Positions 1 through 5,176 of a DNA stretch of 9,047 bases are shown here, one piece after another. The DNA is from Clostridiales bacterium (GTDB lineage Bacteria; Bacillota; Clostridia; Lachnospirales; WRAX01), in NCBI GenBank assembly GCA_031271375.1, contig JAISVU010000196.1, positions 1 to 9,047 on the forward strand. Direction: 5' to 3'. The notes below the pieces were generated by a model. The model had not been told where the DNA came from. It was given only the letters and a program-made list of their open reading frames with translations, and searched no databases. A program made the position numbers and the translations under genes. Position 1 is the stretch's first letter; the number at the start of each line of letters is the position of its first letter.

Positions 1-2
1 AC

Positions 3-188
3 GGCAAGCGCTTGATGCGGGTCATGACCTATGTGATGAACGATGGGCACGCCATATCCCCGCCGTCACAGGGCTACCTGCACACCATAATGGATGGCTA
101 CGAGGACTTCGGGCTGGACAGCGCCGCGCTGGACGCGGCGGCAGAGAAGTCTTTGCGGACATCAGTACCTCTTACGTGGCCCGAATGA
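3..188 (+). CDS. Partial gamma-glutamylcyclotransferase (AIG2)-like protein, C-terminal end
   Basis: The window opens inside a gene; 61 codons remain before a TGA at 186-188. The visible segment YVMNDGHAISPPSQGYLHTI followed by MDGYEDFGLD resembles the C-terminal part of AIG2-like gamma-glutamylcyclotransferases of Bacillota. In those, a Y(V/I)MN-G-x2-xPPS element precedes a helix with a GYxxxGFD ending. The catalytic N-terminal part lies outside the window, so activity cannot be judged. The family forms or handles 5-oxoproline from gamma-glutamyl compounds in the cytosol. The last residues (after AAAEKS) look poorly conserved, and a second frame stays open across this end, so a late frameshift is possible. 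A strong intrinsic terminator begins 7 bases after the stop, so this is the last gene of its unit. Family assignment is from remembered similarity only. Confidence 0.55.
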   Translation, partial: GKRLMRVMTYVMNDGHAISPPSQGYLHTIMDGYEDFGLDSAALDAAAEKSLRTSVPLTWPE

Positions 189-195
189 GGGCCGC

Positions 196-228
196 AAAAT
201 CCCCGCGAGTAATTCACGGGGATTTTTT
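196..228 (+). terminator. Intrinsic terminator after the partial first gene
   Basis: A perfect 10-bp stem, AAAATCCCCG (196-205) with CGGGGATTTT (217-226), has an 11-base loop and runs into six T residues (223-228). It starts 7 bases after the stop at 188. The A-rich left arm could let it act on the other strand too. Confidence 0.85.
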
Positions 229-359
229 AAGGGTTAGCTTTGTTCGCGTTATTTGAGAATGCTCCGGCGGTTTTTTCATGACGGGGCAGAATCACCTACG
301 GAGCAGTCTACACTTTCTCTCACCCATGTAACCGCAGAAGCGAACCCGTAAAGGGAACC

Positions 360-388
360 TTGAAATAAAGCTACGACTGGTTTATTAT
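360..388 (+). promoter_or_regulatory. Probable sigma-A promoter for the helix-turn-helix array gene
   Basis: TTGAAA (360-365) and TATTAT (383-388) are separated by exactly 17 bases, each matching consensus at five of six positions. The predicted transcription start would be near 394-396, only a few bases before the ATG at 400, so the mRNA would be nearly leaderless. The absence of a Shine-Dalgarno sequence before that ATG fits this. Confidence 0.5.
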
Positions 389-399
389 GAACAGCAGCT

Positions 400-2193
400 A
401 TGACTGCCAATAATGAGCGATTTTCACGTCCGGAAGTTACTAAGACTGATTTTGACCCGCCGCTCATTAAAGAAACCTATAATATTCCGGAAGAAGTTAA
501 AAAGAATTATCAAGCCCGGTACTACTCCATCATCCACGCCCCGTTGCGCCCGGAAACTATAGAAACATACGCCGGCGATGCGCTTAACAAGTACGTTGAT
601 TTGCTCGAAGACGCGCATAAAGAGATAGGCATCGGCATTGACGATTACTCAATAGAAACTGAAAAAAGTGTCGCATCGAACTTTCTGGGTCTGGAAAACC
701 CGTGGAAAGTACAAGAGCATATTAAAACAGTCCAAAAAGACATAGATAAAATTATAAATCGGGTTTCCAGTTCAAAAGCCGGTCACTCATCATCGTATTA
801 TGTGCCTCCCAGCCGAGAGGAGTCCACTGCCATTACCGCATCAGACGGTTCTTTTGAAGAAGCTGAAGTAACTCCGCGCACCGCTACTGTTCTTTTTCTT
901 CTCGAACATGACTTTGGCGTAAACATAGGCGACCCGAAAGAACTTACAATGGAATCCGGGGCTTTGCCGGACAATGCCATGCGCAAAGAACCGTATATCA
1001 AAATTGAGGTTGAACCTTTGAAGCGGCTTATTTTGGTCTGCGACCAAAAAGGCAACCGGACTTATGTCTTTGATACTTCACGTTTTGAGGAATTAGGTCT
1101 GAACTCCGAGCAAATCGCCGGAATGGACAAGCCGGGGCTGGATTTGCTTCTTAAACAACATGACAAACTTGGGGCAAGCCTTAACTATTCCAGCCGCTTT
1201 ATAGATAACGTGTCCGAACTCATCCGCAAACCGGCTAAACCCTTAAAAGAGCAAAATGATAAGTCGAAGAGCCATAGCTATCTTGAGTTGCTGCCCGAGA
1301 AACCCGATGATTATGAGTTTTCTTTAGATTTGGCTGCGAAGCTTGGCGTTAGCGAAACCACATTACGCGGTTGGCTGACCTCTGGCAAACTGGGAGGTGA
1401 AGCACAAAAATATCGCCGTCACGGATCGGCGCGAGGATTAATATATGCTTTTTCTCCGGAACAGCAAAAAGAGGCTGCGCGGCTAAATGGAGAAAAATCA
1501 GGTTTAGCTGAAAAGCCGGAGGGATATGAATTTTCTACTGACTTTTTAAGGTCTTACAGACTCGCCGAAAGTTCGCTGCGCAACTGGATTAAATCCGGCA
1601 AACTTGGAGAAATGCAAAGATTCCGGCGTCCGGATTCACATTTAGGGCATGGGTACGCGTTATCACCGGAACAACAAGAGATTATCATAGGCCTTAAAGA
1701 CGGAGTTAAAACGAAATCAACGGACGAAAATATAGAAACCCTACCCGAAAAACCTGATGATTATGAGTTTATTATAGATGTCGTTAAGCGTTTGGGCATA
1801 CCGGAGCGTACATTAAGGCGCTGGCTGATTTCCGGTAAACTTGGCGGAGAAGCGCGGGAGTTTTTCAATAAAAACTCAACAACCGGCAAATCTTTCGCTT
1901 TGTCTTATGAGCAGCAAAGAGAAGCTCAGAATCTATATAAGGGTCATGAGCGCCTAACCGGGCTATACGATAAACCGGAAGATTACGAATTTACCGCGGA
2001 TTTTATCATTGCGTCAGGAGTCGAAAGAAAAACTCTGGATGACTGGCTCAAATCCGGTAAACTCGGCGGCGAAGCCCAAAAGTTTCTCAACAAAAAGTCG
2101 CCGCTCGGGTATTCCTACGCTCTATCTCCTGAACAACGGTCTGCGGCTCTTCGGCTTCTTGTAAATAAATCAGCTAATCCTCTGAAACCATAA
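400..2193 (+). CDS. Tandem MerR/excisionase-like helix-turn-helix array protein (four repeats), unknown class
   Basis: This 597-residue soluble protein shows no signal peptide or membrane segment. Residues 1-125 look mostly helical. Residues 155-275 hold a mixed segment (LKRLILVCDQKGNRTYVFD at 207-225) I cannot assign. Residues 298-362, 369-432, 448-512 and 522-586 are four copies of one unit: KPxxYEF, a helix, a turn, then TLRxW(L/I)xSGKLGGEA, a variable loop, and AxSxEQQ before a closing helix. The pattern of a LGVSExTLRxW turn followed by SGKL matches the MerR/excisionase (HTH_17-like) winged-helix fold, so each unit probably binds DNA. ATG at 400 is the only plausible start: an in-frame TGA lies at 388 and no start codon comes between. 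It lacks a ribosome binding site. Base use is more AT-rich than in the ATPase region, which suggests separate origin. Function is unknown: a multi-site DNA-binding regulator or a sequence-recognition module are both possible. Confidence 0.85.
   Translation: MTANNERFSRPEVTKTDFDPPLIKETYNIPEEVKKNYQARYYSIIHAPLRPETIETYAGDALNKYVDLLEDAHKEIGIGIDDYSIETEKSVASNFLGLENPWKVQEHIKTVQKDIDKIINRVSSSKAGHSSSYYVPPSREESTAITASDGSFEEAEVTPRTATVLFLLEHDFGVNIGDPKELTMESGALPDNAMRKEPYIKIEVEPLKRLILVCDQKGNRTYVFDTSRFEELGLNSEQIAGMDKPGLDLLLKQHDKLGASLNYSSRFIDNVSELIRKPAKPLKEQNDKSKSHSYLELLPEKPDDYEFSLDLAAKLGVSETTLRGWLTSGKLGGEAQKYRRHGSARGLIYAFSPEQQKEAARLNGEKSGLAEKPEGYEFSTDFLRSYRLAESSLRNWIKSGKLGEMQRFRRPDSHLGHGYALSPEQQEIIIGLKDGVKTKSTDENIETLPEKPDDYEFIIDVVKRLGIPERTLRRWLISGKLGGEAREFFNKNSTTGKSFALSYEQQREAQNLYKGHERLTGLYDKPEDYEFTADFIIASGVERKTLDDWLKSGKLGGEAQKFLNKKSPLGYSYALSPEQRSAALRLLVNKSANPLKP
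1291..2157 (+). repeat. Four in-frame coding repeats of a ~65-residue DNA-binding unit
   Basis: Units lie at 1291-1485, 1504-1695, 1741-1935 and 1963-2157, joined by linkers of 6, 15 and 9 residues. Unit 2 lacks one glycine (SGKLGEM instead of SGKLGGEA). The DNA copies have diverged in synonymous and non-synonymous sites, so the duplication is not recent. Units 1 and 3 share LPEKPDDYEF, while units 3 and 4 share the NK-S wing, so the duplication history is not a simple ladder. Confidence 0.9.
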
Positions 2194-2277
2194 CTCTCAG
2201 TTTGAGTAAGGCGTATATCGTCAAGTCCGTAGTGGGCTTTCGCCGCCAAGCTGCTGCTCATGTCAAACCCATATGGA

Positions 2278-2304
2278 AAAAGGCGGACATGATGTCCGCC
2301 TTTT
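2278..2304. terminator. Bidirectional intrinsic terminator between convergent genes
   Basis: A perfect 12-bp stem, AAAAGGCGGACA (2278-2289) with TGTCCGCCTTTT (2293-2304), closes on a TGA loop. Read on the plus strand it ends in TTTTC; read on the minus strand it ends in a run of five A/T pairs before CCATAT. It lies 84 bases after the array gene and 24 bases after the stop of the minus-strand 101-residue gene, so it serves both. Confidence 0.9.
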
Positions 2305-2328
2305 CAAAAATCAAAATGCTTGCTGCTG

Positions 2329-2634
2329 TTACTCCAATAAATTAGTCCTTTTCGCAAATAAGGGAATAGCGACACAGATATCGTTGAAAGTAGTAACGAG
2401 CATCTCGCCCTTGAAGCGGATGGGTTTCCAGTCGTAAAAACCGATCTCGACCGTGAACCGATCATTCGCACAAGCATCATCGCGATAGATTACGACTTCG
2501 AAATTGCCATATTCCGCATTGGTGTTACCGTGAAAATGCAGAAGCTTGTGTTCGATGTTTCTGTCATCGGTTGCGTTAACCGCCGCGAGCGCTTCGCGTA
2601 TGCGGGTTTCAAGAATTGCATTGCTGGTAGTCAT
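2329..2634 (-). CDS. Hypothetical protein, 101 residues
   Basis: I do not recognise this small soluble protein. Residues 1-35 look helical (a charged amphipathic start, AILETRIREALAAVN). Residues 45-92 look like alternating beta strands (NFEVVIYRDD, DRFTVEIGFYDWKPIRF, EMLVTTFNDICVAI), giving an alpha plus beta small domain with no obvious catalytic motif. The start is supported by GGAAAGAAG ending seven bases before the ATG. It has a near-perfect sigma-A promoter with an operator-like inverted repeat and a leader of about 120 bases, and ends 24 bases before a bidirectional terminator. Such strong, probably repressed expression is unusual for a small orphan gene and suggests a regulated or toxic product, though nothing in the protein shows which. 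Confidence 0.75.
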   Translation of the reverse strand: MTTSNAILETRIREALAAVNATDDRNIEHKLLHFHGNTNAEYGNFEVVIYRDDACANDRFTVEIGFYDWKPIRFKGEMLVTTFNDICVAIPLFAKRTNLLE

Positions 2635-2649
2635 AACATACTTCTTTCC

Positions 2650-2685
2650 GCCCCTTTTCGGGGCAATAGTATTGTCCCTTTAGGG
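2650..2685 (-). promoter_or_regulatory. Leader with mutually exclusive hairpins next to the ribosome binding site
   Basis: In the minus-strand transcript four short segments occur in order: CCC (2685-2683), GGGACAAT (2678-2671), ATTGCCCC (2667-2660) and GGGGC (2654-2650). Segments 1:2 and 3:4 can pair, or instead 2:3 (8 bp with one G-U, loop ACT). Segment 4 directly abuts the GGAAAGAAG ribosome binding site. A further hairpin sits at the 5' end of the leader: GTTGCT/AGCAAC at 2733-2747, bracketed by TTGAC/GTCAA at 2709-2713 and 2748-2752. Stems are short, so this may be chance. Confidence 0.35.
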
Positions 2686-2762
2686 TTGGATCTCGGTAGT
2701 ATTGCATTTTGACGCAAAGGTTCATTCTTTTGGTTGCTCTCAGCAACGTCAAGAATAATTAC

Positions 2763-2791
2763 ATTATATGACACTATCGGCAAAATGTCAA
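2763..2791 (-). promoter_or_regulatory. Perfect-consensus sigma-A promoter for the 101-residue gene
   Basis: On the minus strand TTGACA (2791-2786) is followed by exactly 17 bases and TATAAT (2768-2763): a full consensus match in both boxes and spacing. The predicted start is near 2756, about 120 bases upstream of the ATG at 2634. Confidence 0.85.
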
Positions 2792-2800
2792 TAGTGTCAT
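2768..2800. promoter_or_regulatory. Operator-like 10-bp inverted repeat enclosing the promoter spacer
   Basis: ATGACACTAT (2768-2777) and ATAGTGTCAT (2791-2800) are perfect inverted copies separated by 13 bases. One arm ends on the first base of the -35 box and the other on the first base of the -10 box, so a bound dimer would cover the promoter. The half-site centres are 23 bases apart, about two helical turns. The repressor is not identifiable here. Confidence 0.7.
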
Positions 2801-2810
2801 CGTGTATTGT

Positions 2811-2825
2811 TGTGCAATATGCACA
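2811..2825. repeat. Small palindrome upstream of the repressed promoter
   Basis: TGTGCA (2811-2816) and TGCACA (2820-2825) flank ATA. An overlapping CAATAT/ATATTG pair around GCAC lies at 2815-2830. It is in the AT-rich gap between the two minus-strand genes and could be a second protein site. It has no T tract and is not a terminator. Confidence 0.35.
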
Positions 2826-2866
2826 TATTGATGTTAATGCAGTCAAGTCACACCATGGCCGAAATG

Positions 2867-4483
2867 CTAATTGACCGCTACAAACATCTTGTCGTTTAAT
2901 TGGCCCATTTCATGGAAGACGTAAGCCGCAACAGATAAATTGGTTGTACCTTTACATACGTCACATACATTAGCCTTATATGTCAATGTCGCAACAGTGT
3001 CTTGTCCGTAGCTTCCGATTCGAACCCCATTTTTGTATATGGCATCCGACAGAGGCACGCCGTCAGGATGTACGTTGTTATATAAATACGCGCTTCCGGG
3101 TATAAACGTCATCCCGTCCGGCAACTTAGTCCTGAAAGTCACATTTTTCAAGGTGGTATTTCCGGTATTCTCAAAGACCACTTTATAGGTTATTTCTTGC
3201 CCCGCCGTCACGGATATATTGGGAGAAAAATCTTCATCATCGGTTTTTGCCGTTATAGATAACCGGCATGTAAGAATCTCCGCCACAAGCGTGTACATCA
3301 CATGTCCGGCAAATCTCCTGCCCGCCGGCACAAGACCGTCTAATTGATTAATGCCAAGATATGTGCCATTCGCACTAAACAGGCTTTCCGGCATTATCTT
3401 CCCGTTCGCATTCCCGTTTATACTTATCTTTGCCGAACCTGCCTTGTAATGCAAATGAACCTCCTGTAAAGCAGTCAGGGCTATGCCGTCCCATACTTCC
3501 AATGGGTTTGTATTCGATGCGGATATAATAGCGCTTACAACGCCGATGCTGTCCGGCGCTATTTTAGCGGGGAATGTCGTGGCTAAGCGCACTTGCTGCG
3601 CTATTGTCGTGCCGCCTCTGTTCAGATCGGCAAAGCCGTTATTATGAAAAGCAATATATACCTCATACTCTCTGCCCGGTACTACCTCTATAGTATCCGC
3701 AAAATGCCCGTGCGTCCCAACCTCTGCAATTCGCACAAACTTCCGCTCGTCATCCAAGTCGGGGTTATCCGTCATTGAGTTGAAAACAGGATACGCCACA
3801 ATCGAATCCTTTGTAAAAGTATCTCTTGCGGGCCCCCACCCGGCTTTAGAGCTTTTGCCGGGAAGCGTGACGATGACATTATTTTCAGGCGGTTTCGGCT
3901 GATAGTACAACTCCTCCAACCGCTTCATTAGATCAGTAAGTTCGCCGGAGACAAACTGTATCACAGAGGAAGCCTCTTGGGTTACCGCGCCTGTGTTCAA
4001 GGCGGGTTTTGGCAGCTTATCCGGATACTGAGGCAACGGCAAGTCCATAGAATCCGGAGCGTCTTTTATAATAGACGCTAAGTCTTTCTCTTGCAGAATG
4101 CATTTAGCCAGCCATTCTATGGAAGCGGTTTCATTTTTTTGCAGAGTGCTTTGAGGGTTTTTATATGTCCCCTTTGGAAAGCCCTCTTTATAGTATTTTG
4201 CGCGGCGGTTCTGAATTTGCTTTTCAAATTCATAGCCATGCATCAGCCCGAACGCAGCCAAAAGAATCTCCGAATCCACCGGTTCCTCTATATATTTTTT
4301 TACAAGCGATATAAGCAGCGAACGATCCTGTTCAAACGTGCGCCTGCCTTTATAGGGATACCCGAGACTCTCTATAAGTTCACCATCAGCATAATCGGAG
4401 AGAAATCCGACCTTGCGGATATTCTTCAATTTCTCCTCAAGCCTTACATATCGTTCCGAGAAGTCTTTCTCCGATTGAGCCAT
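2867..4483 (-). CDS. Cytoplasmic protein with helical N-terminus and two DUF11-like beta domains
   Basis: This 538-residue protein starts at the ATG at 4483, because AGGGGGTG lies eight bases before it; a GTG nine bases further upstream falls inside that binding site. No signal peptide, membrane segment or LPxTG anchor is visible. Residues 1-100 are charged and helical and include LLAAFGLMHGYEFEKQIQ followed by NRRAKYY, a pattern I recall from N-terminal domains of actinobacterial multidomain proteins. Residues 140-200 form a proline-rich linker with a helix. Residues 215-345 are a beta domain with DNPDLDDERKFV and GREYEVYIAFHNNG. Residues 408-538 resemble a DUF11/conserved-repeat domain, with an ENTGNT turn, LPDGMTFIPGS and HPDGVPLSDAIYKNG. 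DUF11 domains are usually on secreted proteins, so the cytosolic setting is odd. Its role is unknown; ligand binding or a conflict system is possible. It has its own promoter and no clear terminator before the 101-residue gene. Confidence 0.85.
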   Translation of the reverse strand: MAQSEKDFSERYVRLEEKLKNIRKVGFLSDYADGELIESLGYPYKGRRTFEQDRSLLISLVKKYIEEPVDSEILLAAFGLMHGYEFEKQIQNRRAKYYKEGFPKGTYKNPQSTLQKNETASIEWLAKCILQEKDLASIIKDAPDSMDLPLPQYPDKLPKPALNTGAVTQEASSVIQFVSGELTDLMKRLEELYYQPKPPENNVIVTLPGKSSKAGWGPARDTFTKDSIVAYPVFNSMTDNPDLDDERKFVRIAEVGTHGHFADTIEVVPGREYEVYIAFHNNGFADLNRGGTTIAQQVRLATTFPAKIAPDSIGVVSAIISASNTNPLEVWDGIALTALQEVHLHYKAGSAKISINGNANGKIMPESLFSANGTYLGINQLDGLVPAGRRFAGHVMYTLVAEILTCRLSITAKTDDEDFSPNISVTAGQEITYKVVFENTGNTTLKNVTFRTKLPDGMTFIPGSAYLYNNVHPDGVPLSDAIYKNGVRIGSYGQDTVATLTYKANVCDVCKGTTNLSVAAYVFHEMGQLNDKMFVAVN

Positions 4484-4522
4484 GAGTCCCACCCCCTAAG
4501 CGCAATAATCTGTCTTTATGAC

Positions 4523-4551
4523 ATTATAGCAGAAATACTGCGAAATCGCAA
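4523..4551 (-). promoter_or_regulatory. Sigma-A promoter for the 538-residue gene
   Basis: On the minus strand TTGCGA (4551-4546), 17 bases, then TATAAT (4528-4523). The -35 box overlaps a short palindrome GCGAAATCGC (4540-4549). The -10 box overlaps ATGACATTAT (4518-4527), a one-mismatch copy of the ATGACACTAT operator arm at the other minus-strand promoter, but without a partner arm at the same distance. Confidence 0.75.
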
Positions 4552-4572
4552 GAAAAACTGGATTTACGCGCT

Positions 4573-4604
4573 TACCGCCCGCAAAATGCCGGCGGTATTT
4601 TTTT
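4573..4604 (+). terminator. Plus-strand intrinsic terminator with no gene upstream on its strand
   Basis: TACCGCC (4573-4579) pairs with GGCGGTA (4591-4597) over an 11-base loop, followed by seven T residues (4598-4604). The only genes close by upstream run on the opposite strand, so it would stop antisense transcripts, or is a relic of a displaced operon. Confidence 0.7.
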
Positions 4605-4675
4605 ATTTCGGAAACAAAACGGAAATTCCGCAATTCTTCCGTTCGCGTTTTTGCGGCGTCTTTCCTGCTATCTTA

Positions 4676-4704
4676 TTGTCATTGGTAAACACAGTCGTGT
4701 TAAT
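4676..4704 (+). promoter_or_regulatory. Weak candidate promoter for the 92-residue gene
   Basis: TTGTCA (4676-4681), 17 bases, then GTTAAT (4699-4704), 23 bases before the ATG at 4728. Box matches are partial. It is placed correctly between the orphan terminator and the gene. Confidence 0.35.
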
Positions 4705-4727
4705 TGAATCTGAAGGGAGAAAAGAAA

Positions 4728-5006
4728 ATGAGAAAAAGCGATTCTACAGTAAACACATCGGACTTCCGCGAATGGCAGCAGCGCCGCAAAAAGCTGTCCC
4801 CGAAACTCACGAGGGAAGCAAGCGAAATGCGTGAAGCCAGAGACAGTGACAACCGGGTCGAAGTCCGCAACTATGATAACCGGCTTTTAGGCAAGTTGGA
4901 TGTGGACGCCGGTATTTTTGAGATCGCCATAAAAGGCTGCGTAACACTGATGAAAATACCGCCCGGCACCAAAATTGAGTTTGTACATCAGCCAACAAAC
5001 CCCTAA
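4728..5006 (+). CDS. Hypothetical protein, 92 residues
   Basis: A small soluble protein I do not recognise. The start is set by AGGGAG at 4714-4719, eight bases before the ATG; an upstream in-frame TTG at 4704 has no such site. Residues 1-42 are highly charged and probably helical (REWQQRRKKLSPKLTREASE). Residues 43-92 look like a small beta domain (RVEVRNYDNRLLGKLDVD, IFEIAIKGCVTLMKIPPG, TKIEFVH). The basic N-terminus could contact nucleic acid, but no known DNA-binding motif is evident. It lies upstream of the sigma-like gene, separated by 170 bases holding a terminator-like hairpin, so the two may share a transcript with attenuation between them. Confidence 0.75.
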   Translation: MRKSDSTVNTSDFREWQQRRKKLSPKLTREASEMREARDSDNRVEVRNYDNRLLGKLDVDAGIFEIAIKGCVTLMKIPPGTKIEFVHQPTNP

Positions 5007-5059
5007 TATTTATCGCAGCGTTACCCTCTAATTTAGTTGAAATCCGCGAGACCGCTTTT

Positions 5060-5106
5060 GACGGCAGTGCGGGATGTCTCTAAGGCATTCCACCTGCCGT
5101 CTTTTT
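5060..5106 (+). terminator. Terminator or attenuator between the 92-residue and sigma-like genes
   Basis: GACGGCAG (5060-5067) pairs perfectly with CTGCCGTC (5094-5101). Inside, GGGATG (5071-5076) pairs with CATTCC (5086-5091), with one G-U. Five T residues follow (5102-5106). The whole hairpin is bracketed by a further perfect 9-bp pair, AATCCGCGA (5041-5049) with TCGCGGATT (5111-5119). As no good promoter is seen between it and the next gene, it may act as an attenuator. Confidence 0.75.
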
Positions 5107-5128
5107 CGTTTCGCGGATTGCTTCCGGA

Positions 5129-5170
5129 CGGCTCTCGCGGTTTTCAAAAATTTGAAAATCAAAGGAGCCG
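5129..5170 (+). promoter_or_regulatory. Hairpin that masks the ribosome binding site of the sigma-like gene
   Basis: CGGCTC (5129-5134) pairs perfectly with GAGCCG (5165-5170), which includes the GAG of the AAAGGAG ribosome binding site (5161-5167). Above a four-by-four internal loop, GGTTTTCAAA (5139-5148) pairs with TTTGAAAATC (5151-5160) over a two-base AA loop. An alternative 8-bp pairing of CCGCGAGA (5044-5051) with TCTCGCGG (5133-5140) would open the base of this hairpin. Confidence 0.6.
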
Positions 5171-5176
5171 AGAAAA

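Noticed and set aside
276..467. Minus-strand frame of 63 residues over the array gene start
   Set aside because: It overlaps the promoter and start of the array gene, with no domain signal or upstream binding site seen.
2631..2846. Minus-strand frame of 71 residues ending in ATGA over the start of the 101-residue gene
   Set aside because: The perfect promoter lies inside this frame, so transcripts from it lack the frame's start. It has no good ribosome binding site, and no ATG lies in the transcribed part except next to the stop.
4091..4834. Plus-strand frame of 247 residues
   Set aside because: It runs antisense to the well-supported 538-residue gene, crosses the orphan terminator, and overlaps the 92-residue gene in another frame. 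It has no ribosome binding site.
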